A stretch of DNA of 64,000 nt from Triplophysa rosa (taxonomy: Eukaryota > Chordata > Actinopteri > Cypriniformes > Nemacheilidae). The position numbers and the translations under genes are program-made. Below, one piece after another: positions 12,081 to 24,577 of this stretch. Location: NCBI RefSeq assembly GCF_024868665.1, contig NC_079913.1:12291824-12355823 (forward strand), written 5' to 3'. Positions within the stretch are counted from its first letter, which is position 1, and each line of letters starts with the position of its first letter. The notes beneath the pieces are model-generated. The model was not told where the DNA came from and did not search any database. It worked only from the letters and a program-made list of their open reading frames with translations.

Positions 12081-14440
12081 TTGGGTATTGACTACAGGTC
12101 AGATGGTTGCCCCACATCACACATATGTTTACAGTATATACACCCCATTGATCATACAAAGAATTACATGTAACAAATATCAAACCTCGAATAAGTCTAA
12201 AAATGGCTGCTAACTTGGACAGTCAGGTTTGCTTAAAGATTAATCCTCGCAATTGTGTGACAATGTATGAATAACACACACAGAAATCCATACCAACATT
12301 AAGAAGTGCACATACACTATATACAGTAAATGGGTTTCGGCAAGCAGGTCAGCTCAGCGTAATTCACAGCAGTTCTGTCTTTATTATTAAATGTTTGAGC
12401 CTTAAAGAGATGGAATGTCAAGGGAATATCTCACCGGCTAAAGAGACAGACAAAAAGAGAGAGGCAGACAGAAATGTTTGGTGTTTTGTCTGAATATTTC
12501 AATTATGATTATTATTATCATCAGAATTATGTGACGTTAGCGCTGTGTGGTTTCACCTATTCCAAGCAGCATTTGGCTTTTCCCGACCAGAACTTTTTTG
12601 TAGCTTTTTGTCTCTCACTGGGTCCACAGCTCTCGTCTATATCAAAATTCAGTCCACATGGGACCCTTGGAAAAAATGAAGACCTCAATTCATTCTCTCT
12701 CTCTGGTTCTGCAGGAGGAATGCACCAAAACGCAGATGAATAATTTAGATTTTTTTCCCAAAGCAAAAACTTGACGCAGCAGTTTAGAAGAAGGAGCTCC
12801 TATAAAACTTGCATGAGAGACACGGGTTCACAATCAGACTGCTGATATGAAGAATTAATCTTATCTTAGAACGCGCACATGAAAGCGTAGCGCCGAATTG
12901 TTCTTAAACTCAAGGCGTTCGGATAACCGTATTACGGGGATGAGATGAGATAGATCTCCCATTGTTCTTGGGAAAATGTTATTATGGCCAATCGAACACA
13001 AACACTGCCCCCTTTTAATTTTAAGACAGCCAATCAGCGGAGATTAAAGACACAAAGATCCAATCCATGAATGATGGCAAGAGTGAAGCGCTCGATGAGC
13101 ATTCATGTCAACGTGACTATTCATGATGCGGTTGCTGGGGGATCAAAGGTTTGGCAGGAACCGTGAGTGCGTGTGTGTGTCTAATGAAAAGAGAGAAGCT
13201 TGTAATAAAGTGAAGAGCTTGTTAATCTTTGAATATTGGCTTGTCTTGTGAACTGTATAGTGGAGATCTACATAGGAACTGTGTTGACAACACAAGTTAA
13301 AGCTGAAAACTGGCCCGTAAACAAAACCCTGCAATCTGGCCCAACCCAATACCGTAGGCAACAACTAAAATGCTCACACGCGTTGAGCAAATAGACCCAA
13401 ATGGTAAAAGGTAAAAGTAGTGTGGGTTTGGTTTTGCATACACAAAGTAAATACGTTAAAAGTTTAACTACTGTCCAACGTTTGCTGCAACGCACCTTGT
13501 CAGAGAGGCAGTTCCAAGTTGTGCTTTCAAAAAATATTTTCACTGTATTCCTACACAATTTCAAACCGTCTTCCAACATTTTTTTTTTACAAATTATTTT
13601 CTGTCAAACACTCTGTCAGAGCTTTTTCAAAATTGGAAGTGCTCTATACTTTAGTGGGGACTTTTTGCGGCGGGTTTAATTGTGAAAATGACAAAACGGC
13701 AACAAACAACCGCGCTGAACGATCATTTCCCTCGATCTATCTCCCTCGCACACACCCACCCGCTCAAACTTCAGAGCGGCACGTAGAATGCTACAGCCAG
13801 TCGGGCATGTTCTATTTTCAGCTATTAGCAGACAGAAATTAATTTGTCACCTTCCATTAGAGGCCTGATTCTGGAGTTCTGTCTCCTCAATTATTTCCGC
13901 AAAGAACACACACATCCACACACGCACAGCAAAAGCCATTTGGCTCCACTGTTTATAGGGAAAAATGTTTTTCTAGGATAAATGAATATTTTTTCTACAT
14001 TGTCATTGAATTTCAGGTCCATATTTGACCTAACTCTTTGTACGGGACAGCGTGTGTGTGCGCTTTCAAAGGGGAATAGGGACTATTGTGTCTGTGTAAG
14101 CACTTCAAAGCCAGCACAGTCTCTTTAAGAATGACAGAACACAGAAGAGGTAGAGAATCTGTTCATTAGGATGCTAATGAGAGAGAGAGAGAGACACAGC
14201 TCTTTTTTCTTTATGGGTATTTTTGGGTATAAAGAAGCATCAAAATAATCCAAGTGTTTTCCGCTCTCCGTAAGGAGCTGTCAACATCGTGATTTTAGCT
14301 ATGAAACATCCACCTCAAAGCAAAAACAATAAATGTTAAAAGAGTTATATTCTACACTTTAGCCCACTTACTGTCCTAGGTAAGTTTTCCAAAACAGTTA
14401 AAACAATGGACCCTTAAGCCTAAGACTTATTTGTTTCCCA
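12081..14440. other. Single-copy region
   Basis: No gene or repeat family is recognised. 12560-12760 is open on both strands but has no recognisable domain. 12890-13140 and 13840-13930 are high-complexity and carry AT-rich cores (CTCAATTATTTCCG), so they are weak candidates for regulatory elements. A short (GA)n lies at 14177-14194. Confidence 0.3.
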
Positions 14441-14646
14441 ACCCAGATAGCAGGTACGCCTGTAAGATGTCGGATAAAGATCTGGAGACCTGGAAAACAT
14501 CTGATGTGTAAAAACAATTCTTAAAAAACGCATAAATTCCGAATCAAAAACATCGTTACATCCAACAGGAGATATTTTAGAGACGTTTTGCAGATGTAAA
14601 TGCGGACATCAAATCGACATCTCACAGATGTATGTGTGTTATTGGG
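14441..14646. repeat. GACATCT-type cyprinid repeat fragment
   Basis: CCCAGATAGCAGG at the start, GATCTGGAGACCTGGAAAAC, then GACATCAAATCGACATCTCA near the end. This pattern of ACATCT repeats around GATCTGGAGA is one I recognise from cyprinid interspersed repeats. A second, more decayed piece is at 17219-17334. Confidence 0.5.
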
Positions 14647-14853
14647 GAAAGGAAGTATGATATATTTTACTTTACGTTAAGTTTAAACGTTCCACACTTC
14701 ATATTTTCGGTTGAATGAGTGCATCATCCGGTTACTTAAAGTGCGCTTCTTTTTTGGAATTTATACTACACAATGTTTAGAACAGTGCATACGTATGCGA
14801 TTTGGGATGCATCTGTGCTACCATGCTAACGTTAGCTACTTGACAAATCACAC

Positions 14854-15114
14854 GCTGCGTCCGAAATCGCATACTGTGACTGTACGTACTGAATTTAAAT
14901 CCGCTATATTTATTTGATTTACTTTTGAATTTTGACCGTTGCTCAGCTCCCGTGGCATCATGGGATAGAAAAGTGTCCTCGGCTCGGCGGAAGTAGTAGA
15001 CCATCCGGGTATTTCTCGCCTACTGTTTTTTGCATACTGAGGTTTCGGACATACTACTCATGACTCGTACTCATTTCCGCCTACTGTATGGAAGTAGGTG
15101 ATTTCGGACGCAGC
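14854..15114. mobile_element. GCTGCGTCCGAAATC-ended MITE, 261 bp
   Basis: The left terminus GCTGCGTCCGAAATCGCATA and the right terminus TAGGTGATTTCGGACGCAGC form an inverted repeat whose first 15 bp are perfect. The interior contains more TACT/AGTA and TTTCGGAC copies, giving a near fold-back structure. The target duplication is not clear. No coding sequence. Confidence 0.8.
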
Positions 15115-15925
15115 AACTGTGTTTAGAAAAGTGTCAGAGTGCAATACATAACACAAGTATGCCACAAGGGAGGCTATAGTGAGCATTAGCATAATCTTCT
15201 GTTGTCAGTTAAAAAACACAGTTAATAGAATCCTGTGAAAGATTTCATATAATCATATAGCTAAAAAAAACACATCTTGTTTAATAACACAGATATTTAA
15301 AGGTCATTTAAATTTGTTACAACCACAGAAACGCAAGAATTAGATTTTGGCGCGCGTTTGAAATGCATCTGCTGCACATTTCTATCAGTCATACCTCACA
15401 AATGAAAGAGTTTCTTTTGCTCTCTTGTCAGCTAAAAGGAAGCATTCCTCTGGGTATGAGGCTGTCAAACTGACACTCAGGTCTGGACTGGTTCATCTGC
15501 TGCGAGTATGTCTCCGTGCTTGTGTGTGTTTTGACTCTGAAATCCTTTGGAGATCAGCTACTCCAAAAAAATTAGCATTCAAAAAACACTTTATCTTAGA
15601 TAGGCATGTGAGTGGTAGAGACTGCGTACTATTGTAGTGTGTGTGTGTACGTCAGGTGAATGGGTTAGCTGGTCAAACTCAGTAGGGGTGTTTGCCGATT
15701 GATGGACCTGTCTGGGCTGGGAACAGTATCTCTGTGAACAGTTTGTTGTACAGTGTGGAATTTTCGAAATAGAAAGACAAAGTGAGAGTCCAGCCTGGAA
15801 AGTGAGAGATGTTCTTCTATAGGCTCTTTCAACTCGCTACATCCTATCCTCTACTAAAAACCTTATAAAAACCATACAACTTTGTCATCATTTACTCCAC
15901 ATTTCTCAAATCACATTAAAAGTGT
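15115..15925. other. Single-copy region
   Basis: No recognised gene. Short frames at 15425-15637 lack any domain. A GT run lies near 15637-15648. Confidence 0.3.
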
Positions 15926-16020
15926 TCACGTAGCTCAATTCTTAGCAATGCAAAGGCCACGGGTTCGATGCCCAGCAGACAAAACGCTTTGGATAAAAGC
16001 GTCTGCCAAATGCATAATCA
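15926..16020 (+). repeat. tRNA-derived SINE, short copy
   Basis: The head TCACGTAGCTCAATTC resembles a degenerate tRNA A box, and GGTTCGATGCC at 15962-15972 is a perfect B box. It is followed by CGCTTTGGATAAAAGCGTCT and GCCAAATGCATAA, the tail shared by fish tRNA-derived SINEs. The spacing and the decayed anticodon region rule out a functional tRNA. The copy is compact, with little sequence between tRNA head and tail. Confidence 0.85.
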
Positions 16021-16560
16021 TAAAACACGTGACGGCAGCACCAATGCAGTTGCGTATGTTCTTTCCGTAAAACAACTCAAGCACCAAATCCTCTACAAGT
16101 GAAATAACCGCCTTTTTGCTCTTTAACTGTGTGTGTTTGACAGGCCACTCTTGCCGTCTAACTGATTTGCCATTAAGGTCTGCGACACCATGCACACACA
16201 TACACATACACATACGCACTGTCACACTGCCGTTTCCTCCACCCTGATCTCATAAATATGAATCCCCTGCGAGCTCATTAGCATGGCCACACTGTGCGCC
16301 ACTGCCATCTAGTGAGACACTTCCTCTCATGAATATTCAGTGCGTGGGGGGGCCCTGCGGTCATTAGCGGTGAAAGATCTGAGACAATAACCCAATCAGG
16401 GATGAGGGACGGGACTTTGTGTGCGAATGTGTAATTAAGCAGAGCATTCAGACTCATTCGGAGCATCTCTCTGATTAGAACCTTTCGCTTATTCATGCGG
16501 ACCGTCGGCTAGCTGAACAACAAACGCAAATATTTTTTGTAAAACGTCCAAAAATATGCA
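16021..16560. other. Candidate conserved non-coding element
   Basis: No frame or repeat. 16250-16500 is unusually rich in developmental-type sequence words: CTCATGAATATTCAGTG, GCGAGCTCATTAGCATGG, GTGTAATTAAGCAGAG and CTTATTCATG. Inference only: octamer-like and homeodomain-like cores spaced over 250 bp resemble vertebrate enhancers, but conservation was not testable here. Confidence 0.3.
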
Positions 16561-16779
16561 CGAATGAATGCTAAATATGAAGGCATTAGTGACGTTACAA
16601 AGTGTTCGCTGAAAAGCGTAATGCTTTTTAGAAGAGGTTTTAGCAGCTTGTGAAAGGAGGATGTTCTCTCTGTAGTGGTGACGTTTTTGGATTTGCTTGT
16701 AAATGCGCATGGGTAAAACGTCCCGTGCACCAGTTGTTGGGGGCTATGGGCGTTTTTGTGTGCGTACGTAATGTTAGAC

Positions 16780-17090
16780 AGCTGTTTTTCGATCCAGCAC
16801 ATCTGTGAGGTATTAGGATTGTTAGTAACAGTAGGGCAGAGCTCCAAGGTCTCACGCCTCATATCACTCAGCATACATAAGGCCTCACCGTGGAGCTCTT
16901 CCAGGGGCCTTCCCATAAAGATGGAGATGGGGCTCTGTGGCGCATCTAGTTCAAAGAGCTGCGTAATGAACCCTTTACAAGGCCTCACCTCGGGTGCCTC
17001 ATTCAGAGTTTCGCAATAGGAGACAAATGCCAACGGGCCATTACGAAATGTAACAATAGTTATGATGAGCAACGATATGGCTGTTAGCAG
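16780..17090 (-). CDS. Candidate exon of an unrecognised membrane protein
   Basis: I do not recognise this protein. On the minus strand the frame stays open from about 17098 down to 16509. Its first part encodes a hydrophobic segment (LLTAISLLIITIVTF) and then a stretch with five cysteines and NxS/NxT sites (for example NNPNTS and LSNIT), like a signal-anchor or membrane helix followed by an extracellular region. An in-frame TAG lies just upstream, so the frame would have to begin at a splice acceptor; CTAACAG at about 17080 is a possible one. Possible donors are GAG|GTGAGG at about 16990 or a site further on. The nearby sequence in all directions is non-coding. The plus strand is also open here, which weakens the case. 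It could be chance. Confidence is low. Confidence 0.2.
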
Positions 17091-17218
17091 AACATGACCA
17101 AGCTAGAGCATACAGTATATCGATTATTTTGGATCAATTATGTTGTTTACGTGTTTAATGTATTACGTATGGCATGAGACAAAAAACACATCATCTGGAA
17201 AGGTTTTTATACTATTTT

Positions 17219-17334
17219 AAACGTCCAAGACATCATATAAAGACAGTAACGTCATACGTTGCGTAAACATCTGCTGAATGTCGTCAAACATCTGGCAGAA
17301 AACATTTAAATGACGGTTTGCAGATGCACAAGCG
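17219..17334. repeat. GACATCT-type repeat fragment
   Basis: AAACGTCCAAGACATCAT, then ACATCTGCTGAATG and CGGTTTGCAGATGC. It shares the ACATCTG/CAGATG pattern with 14441-14646 but is too decayed for exact boundaries. Confidence 0.4.
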
Positions 17335-17345
17335 CTACGAAAAAG

Positions 17346-18327
17346 ACATTTTCATTTTTTACAACCTATGCTTTCTGGTGTTCTGGGGGATTTTTTAAGA
17401 ATAAGGAAGCCTACTCAGTTCTCATAGTAGATCGCATTAAAAGGTTCTTTAGAAATGAGGCAGGATAATCAATTCGTGAAAAAACCCGAGACAAACAGGC
17501 TCATTCACATTCAAAGTCCACATTTATTCACACGAGGGACGAACCGGAACGCTTTTCATAAACCTTGAAGGTTTACTTGCGATACCCAGGGACCTACTTT
17601 CACATCGTTTCCTACACTGTTTCTCTCTTCGTCCCTTAGAGTTGGATTATAAATAGTGTTGATTGACAGGTCTGGTTGGATGGTAATTAGAACGGTTGCT
17701 GGGGTGAAGGGGGCGGGTCAGTCTCCGTGGTGATAATGAGGCCGGGTCCCACACGACCGCCATGACGGTTCGGTAACCGCTCTCTAGCGTTGCCATCCTG
17801 GCTCCCGTAATTATCGGTTGTTTTCTCTATGAGAGCATAATCGCCACGGAGAGATGCAATTAGCTGACAACCGATTCCGCCCCCCCTTCCTCTCAGCCCC
17901 CCCGCTGCTGTTAAGACCCCCGGTACCGGAAAAAAGGATTGAAAAAGAAATGGTTTTTGATGCAGCTAGCTAACAGCCAGTCAGTCATTCAGCACAAGGG
18001 AATCTGTGATTGCACACAGGATCTAATTACACAGTCACACGTTCTTTTATTCCACCGTTCCCATTCTTTCTGTTCCTTTTCCCTTTGTTATGTGACGGAG
18101 GGTGCGGGAAAAAAGAGAGATGGAGCATCTGCGAGCATCTGTGCATCTGCGAGTTCGCTGCTGTATTTCGGATGGTCGCCCATCAGAAAGTAATATCGTA
18201 AATGAGGTCTCTTCAAAGGGCTAGTTTGATTGAAATACAAATTCTGTCATTATTTACTCATTCCAAATGGTAAATTTATACGTAGAAAATATCTACATAT
18301 ATAATGCCTATTAAAATCAGTTAATCT
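17346..18327. other. Single-copy region, partly CpG-rich
   Basis: 17640-17900 is compositionally balanced with motifs such as CCCGTAATTATCGG and GATGCAATTAGCTGACA. It is a candidate regulatory element by texture only. No gene or repeat is seen. Confidence 0.3.
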
Positions 18328-18628
18328 CCAAAATGATTTTCTCACCCTCCTGTCAGTTCAAACCCTTTAAGACTTTCTTTCTTCTGCAGAACACAAACGA
18401 AGATATTTTACAGAATGTTGGCAACCGAACAAACGGCGGTGCCCATTGACTTGCATTGGTTTTCTGTCCGTAGAAGCGAATGGGGCCCGCCACTGTTCCG
18501 TTATCGACATTCTTCAAAATATCTTCTTTTGTGTTCTGTAGAAGAAAGTGACTTATACAGATTTGAAATGACAAGAGGGTGAGTAAATGATGACAGAATT
18601 TTCATTTTTGGGTGAAATATCCCTTTAT
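18328..18628. mobile_element. TTAA-family MITE, left end decayed
   Basis: The right end reads TTTTTGGGTGAAATATCCCT and the interior has CTTCTGCAGAACACAAACGA and its inverted partner TCTTTTGTGTTCTGTAGAAG. This is the fold-back interior of the commonest cyprinid family in the window. The left TTCACCC end is lost, though CTCACCCTCCTGTCA remains. No coding sequence. Confidence 0.85.
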
Positions 18629-19989
18629 CTATGAGATCTGACTCTGGACTCAATATCAATTTGCAAATTGCTATAGATTTTTAATCAGAGTCCAATTATT
18701 TGTTCCACACACAAGGCTCATTCTAAAGCTAAGTTCTGTGTGAAGATTCTTTAAACTATTGAATTATTTGTTTCTTATGAGAAAGTCATACAGGTTTGTG
18801 ATGCTGTAACAGAAATCTCTGTGCTATTGTATTCCTAACTACCAGGTATTTACTCAGGTAAAGTCAGGGTCCAAAAGATGTGCACACTTTCTAGTGCTCG
18901 TGGCAGCACGATATATCAAAAAATGGTCAAATGATAGTGTTACAACCAGACATATATCCAGATGTGTTGTGTAGTCAGGTAGACTTTGATCTTTTTAAAG
19001 AGCCGATTCAAAGGTCAGGACTGCAGATATGGTATGGCCGCTTGCAGTCTGTGTCATCCTCGAGTGACGCAAGCTTGATTTCAGCATTACTGCTTTCTGA
19101 AATCCGTCGGAACGTATTGTGTGTCAACACAAAACAAGCGTGCGTGGCATCCTTAGCGTTATAGCAGGAATAAACAAGTAAACTTTCTAGGATTAGTTTT
19201 TCTCTTCCAGGTCAACTACTATCATGTTGGAGAAACAGTTTAAAAAGGATCTTGCTGAGGAAGTGAGTTGTTTAAGCTGTCAACATATTTAAATAAATAA
19301 CACACATCTGGTATAGCGGGACAGACCATTGCTATAGAGTTGTAGCCTACACGGTAGTGCATTTGCAATGTGATGGTTTGTGTACTTTGATTACACAAAA
19401 ACACACAGCAGTAAATTCAATTTGTACTAATACAGTTGCAATGTTCAATATTTCCCCTCACTTTCTCCATTCTGTGTGTCTCATTTCCTCTCACTCCTGG
19501 AGCTGTTTTGTTATTCTTGCGAATTTCAATTTTCATCTGCATATTTGACTTGTTTTCGCCTGCTGACGGTGCACACCAGATAAAACCACACAGAAATAGC
19601 TGCGAACACACACATATGCTTGCAGGTTTTGGCGTGCTGATGTACAGTGAGGTAATTCCGGGTGTGGTGCACATGTGAAGTTTGGGAATTCAAACTAACA
19701 ATAATTAATCCAACAATATCTGGCAAATTAGACCCATATGCACACACGAAGCAGGCCTTATGCTCAGCTCATGAGCTCATCATCGTATTCCTGGAAATCC
19801 CAAATCTTGAGAATGTTCTTTTTTTCTCTCCAGAAAGACATTTTCTGTTATGTGTATTCTAGGTTCACATTTTACGTGTTTTTTGGAAAGTTATTTGATA
19901 TTTTTAATGATTCCTAAGTCAAGTGATCGTCACCGAGGTATAAAAATGTGACCTAATTCATTAAATATGACCACAACAAATTTATTTTT
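18629..19989. other. Single-copy region
   Basis: No recognised gene. A 77-codon frame at 18931-19164 has no domain or splice context. Nothing repetitive stands out. Confidence 0.3.
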
Positions 19990-20138
19990 ACGCTGTCAGG
20001 GAAAAGTATGAAAGCTGTCGCAGGGACGGTACCCTTTAAAAAGGTCCTAATATGTACCCTTGAGGTACTAATATGCCCTTTTTAGGTACAAAGGTGTACT
20101 GCCCCAGTGACAGCTTTTGTACCTTTTTTCTGTCAGTG
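19990..20138. mobile_element. Short MITE with CTGTCAG ends and GGTAC modules
   Basis: The left end ACGCTGTCAGGGAAAAGTAT and the right end ACCTTTTTTCTGTCAGTGTA are inverted partners. Inside, GGTACCC, AGGTACTAATATG and AGGTACAAAGGTGTACTGCC alternate, then CCCAGTGACAGC. I recognise this GGTAC-rich MITE as common in cyprinid genomes. About 150 bp with no coding capacity. Confidence 0.8.
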
Positions 20139-22143
20139 TAAAACAGAAATTCAATTGCATTGAATCAAATGTGACAATTTACGTTAATTTATTAACGAAC
20201 GATTAACACAATGAATGTAGCTTTTCTGTTTATTTTTTAAATGAGACTCATTGAGCAAACTAAATTTGGGTGTTGTTTGGATGATCTCTGTTTGACGAGT
20301 GAGTGACAATATTATAATACCGAAGCATTCACAGGCATTGGCATACAGTTACGTGCATCCTCATCGAAGTAGGGGTTTGAATCTGTGAGATTATTCATCT
20401 TCAACCGAGCCTCCCTCAGCAAGTGCCCCTGTAATTTATGTCCACCATTACCCCTGCTCCAACACCCTTGTCCATTGCACTTTCCCATGGCGACATGTTT
20501 TTCCTTCCAAGTGCCCTTGAAATCTAGCAGGCTGTCCGTCAATCAGGTGCTCTCCGGCGGTAACCCACAGCACATCTCTGTAACAACGGAAAGGTGGCAC
20601 ACTCTGGCATCGGCTTTGAGTTTCTCCGTGCCGCCCTGAGGAAGAAAGCTCCTCTCCAGATGAGACGTGACAATTTATTCTTAACAGAATCCCTGATGAA
20701 AAATAGGTGTAGCTATTTTAGGATCAGCAGTTTATCAAAAACCTCTCGCCCGCTCTCTTGATGTGTCGTCTCATAGCCGTAGGGTTGGGTTTAATGGCCC
20801 TCAGTCACAGATCTTTACCAGCCTCAACTCTGCACCCTTGACTCGCTGAGAATACCTCCTCTTTTATTTCTCTCGCTCTCTTGTTCCCTGTCATCTTGCT
20901 CTTCTCCGGAATTTCTCTCCGAATTTCAGAGAAGGAAATTTTAATCATGCCACGTTCATGTCTTCATCTTTCTTCTCACCACAATCCCATCATCCTCTGT
21001 TCCTGTTGCCTTCTTATTGGATGAGTCTCGGTGACGTATGATGTGAGAGACATTTTAAGTACGTGCATACTTTGAACAGTGTGAAACTGTATTAAGCCTA
21101 AAACTGCATATCACACAGAAATACTGGGTAAAATAATTCATTGCTAACCTGTTCATAGTTTCTTTTCAGTATCGAATTATAGTCAACATTTTTCTCACTT
21201 TATCCACCACCCTAGATAAAAAGAAACTAAAATGGAACCTCTAATGACTGGTTTGGAGCTATCTACTGTATGTAGGCAGCAACTCCACGTACCACACAAT
21301 ACAAAGTGCATGAGAGACTTATATTGCATAAGCTAACAGTATAATACTGAAATTGACATTTTTCAACTCGATCTCCATCACTGAGGGGGATTTGTCTGAG
21401 CTTGTTGCAATGCATTTTGGGAAAGCTTTCTCTGTGAAGGCTGCAGTTAATGCTGCCTCAAAGTTCAAACTAAAAACGTATCTTAAAAGGCAGAATAAAA
21501 TTACTCTCTATCTTTTGTTGGCTTAAAAACATCCCTTGAATTTACAACAGATCTATTATGACCCTATTTTGTTATTACATGGGTGGGTTTTGTTAAATGC
21601 TACAGAGACCAAATGAATGGACAGCTCCATGAAGAGATATAACGTATAAATGTTGTGTCGGCCAGTTGCACAATCTAGCGATCTACTCAAGACCTCACAA
21701 AAAACCTGAGGTACGAAAAGACATTGAGCTTTGTGTACGATTCAAAGAAGCACCCCAACAATACAGCTGTCAACACATTATTAAAGTGCTACAATTAAAT
21801 AAAAGGGACTGAAAGAGGGAGAGACAAAAGGAGAGAGAGAGAGCAAGAGAGAGATAGATGGTCTTACCTCTGTATAGTTCCAGAGAGGTCACTTGCGTCT
21901 TGCCTGCGAGAAAAAAAAGAGAAAATTCAGTACTTCAATTAGTCAAAAACAATCAGCATCACTTTCTTTTTGATCTAATGTTAAATACTATAAAGGCAAT
22001 TTATGCATTTTACATTACAGCCGTTTCAAAAATATATCGTAAATACTAAAACAAATTTAAGACCTTAACATCGAATAAATAAATAGCATTATAATAAAAA
22101 CATATACATTTAAATAAAATTATATTAAATAATATATAATAAT
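20139..22143. other. Single-copy region
   Basis: 20330-20570 is high-complexity and could be a conserved element. 20870-21010 is C/T-rich. A (GA)n-type tract lies at about 21812-21856. From 21960 to the hAT boundary the sequence is very AT-rich. No gene recognised. Confidence 0.3.
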
Positions 22144-22443
22144 TAGGGCTGTCAAACGATTAATCACGTCTGTGTACTGTGCATATTAATTTTGTATTAA
22201 TAAAAACAGCATTTATTTAAGAAAAAAACAAAATATTAACATTAATAACCATTTACACATAATATAAATTATTGGCAAATATAAATAAATACAGGTAAAC
22301 ATTTTCTTAATATATACATTTTTGTGTGCATGTATGTGTTTATAAATACAAAATTAATATGCACAGTACACAGACATACATTATGTAAATACAGACTTTT
22401 ATTTTGGATGCGATTAATCACGATTAATCGTTTGACAGCCCTA
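22144..22443. mobile_element. hAT MITE, 300 bp, with 8-bp target duplication
   Basis: The ends are TAGGGCTGTCAAACGATTAA and its inverted copy ending TTAATCGTTTGACAGCCCTA, so the terminal repeat is at least 20 bp and almost perfect. Inner arms also pair: CTGTGTACTGTGCATATTAA and TTAATATGCACAGTACACAG. ATAATAAT flanks both sides (22136-22143 and 22444-22451), fitting an 8-bp hAT duplication, although the site itself is low complexity. The whole element can fold into a hairpin. No coding sequence. Confidence 0.9.
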
Positions 22444-22833
22444 ATAATAATACAAGCATAAACAAAAACAAAACTAATAATAATAAACAATAACCCATAA
22501 TCACATCAATTTAAATATAAAATAATACTACAAATAAATGAATAAACCTCACTTTATTTGTTCCACTTACGACAACAACTGACACATTTGAAGTTTACAA
22601 TAAGAATAAGAATTGATCCTGGGGAAAACAACATTAGTATCAGAAGAACTGATATTTCAGTATTGAGCTCCAATATTGTTTATGCAATTCAAATACAAAA
22701 ACGCTGGTGTTTGTGTGTATTTGTGTGGTTTGTAATAGTACAGCTGTAATGACGTGTATCTGTTTATTTCCGTGGGGAGCTCTCACGTGCATTCAAGGAC
22801 TGCAAGATAACATTCACTCCACTTTTGTCTACA

Positions 22834-22899
<66 letters not shown>

Positions 22900-24577
22900 T
22901 ACACCCCCTCTCTCTCCATCTGAACAGACCAACTGTCTGTCTCTCACCCGTCCAATCATCCACACCCTCGCTCTCGCTTTCTCTCCCAATCCCACCATTC
23001 TCCTGTCATTTCAGAGCGTTCGGCTTTTGGGAAAACATGAGCAGTGAATGTACGAGGCAGGGGGTGCCTGTATTAATGTCTCCCTCTCTCTCTCTCTCTC
23101 TCCAAGGAAAAGCAGACAGACATATGGAGCGTTACGAGCCACTGAGCACAAAAGAAGCGAAAAGTGAAAGATCGGAGAGAGAGAGAGTGAAGGAGGAATA
23201 GCACACTGTGAGCACCTCTTTCAGGCTCTCTTGACATATTTCACCAAAAAAATATATTCTTACCTACTGACAATTACAAATGGCTTATACGGCACCTCAT
23301 TAGCAACCGGTTCCTGTATGAATCATAATTTACACGTTACGCTGACGGAGGCAAATTGCGTTGCACTCTAAATCGACGGCCATTAATGCGAAATACCGTA
23401 GAGTATTTCCTGCTATATACGGGTTGGTACAGTACTATTTACAGTAGGATATGTGGGGGAATCTCATTAAACCTGTGAAAACACGAGTGAACTTAAATTT
23501 ATACACATATTTATATGATTAAATACTGTATAATTAGAATATTATTATAATGCATTTTATATATTGTCGCAATGCAAACAATGTGCCATAATGGTCCTGG
23601 TTATGTACTGAAAAAACAGTTTGTCGGGTGAAATATGACTCAAATGTGGCATGTGACATATTTTTGACAGGTTTCATGAGATTCGCCATAGCGCATGTGT
23701 GTGTGTGTGCGTGTGTGTATGTGTGTGCGGTAACACGCAATGTGCTGGGCTTCTGGGAATAAATCAACAGAAATAAAAACCGGCAATCACTTTGTCGGCC
23801 CTTTTCAATTACCTACACCAAGAAAAAAATATACAAAGGGTCCAGTGCCGTATTCAAACGCGGGCAAAAAAAGACAGACTGCTGTATTCAAAGAGCAAAT
23901 CAATTGTGGCCAATTCGCGACGGCTAATTTTGGCCCTCATTCAACATGGCAACCGAGCTCAGGTAATCAAAATGAACTCCCTGCTCTTGTTAGCACCAAA
24001 CAGCCAACTCCAAATTGTTTTTCTTTTTGTGCGGTTTTTCTTCTTATCCCTCCGTTTCCCTACTGCTATGCTCCCGTCGCGCAGAAAGAAAGAGGCCGTG
24101 CTTCCTATCGCATGTTATTAAATTGGTACCCTGTGGATGCTGGCGAGGAGGTGCGCGGTCATGATTCTGAAAGCTTCCGGTGAAACGGGCACTGTTTGAT
24201 AACAGCTGCCGTCAGCTCTGTCGAATAACAGGACGCCAGCTATGCACTTATTAATGGTGAATTATTCCTTTATTCCGGCCCAAATGAGAGGGATGCAAAG
24301 GGATAGCGTATGCCAGCTCTGGTGATCAGACCAAAGGTGGGCTGGAGGTTACTTTCCATTTCAAAGAGCCACACAGCTAGAGATCTGTCCACGGTTTCGC
24401 CCGCGTAGACCTTCACCATAGAGCTTGACTGGCATGAATTATGCAAGGCCTTAACCCAGAAGTGTTCGCACTCACAAACATCTTTCTTTTGTCTTCATTT
24501 AGTCTCAACCTCAGATGGCACGCCCCTTGCCCGGCTACTGACTGTCTGATAAAGAACACAAAAAAAGACAAGCCCTC
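22444..24577. other. Mostly single-copy region with microsatellites
   Basis: Apart from the CA array at 22836-22898 and a short CT run at 23081-23102, nothing is recognised. 23690-23730 is GT-rich. A 147-codon plus frame at 23740-24183 overlaps a second open frame and shows no domain, so it is not called. Confidence 0.35.
22836..22898. repeat. (CA)n microsatellite, about 63 bp
   Basis: Pure CA dinucleotide array, likely polymorphic. Confidence 0.97.

Noticed and set aside
15926..15980. Possible tRNA gene
   Set aside because: A perfect B box but a decayed A box, no cloverleaf spacing, and the fish SINE tail directly follows, so it is a SINE.
22707..23201. 164-codon frame
   Set aside because: Runs through a CA array and a CT array; no domain.
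23740..24183. 147-codon plus-strand frame
   Set aside because: A second plus frame is open over the same bases, no domain is visible and composition does not change at its edges.
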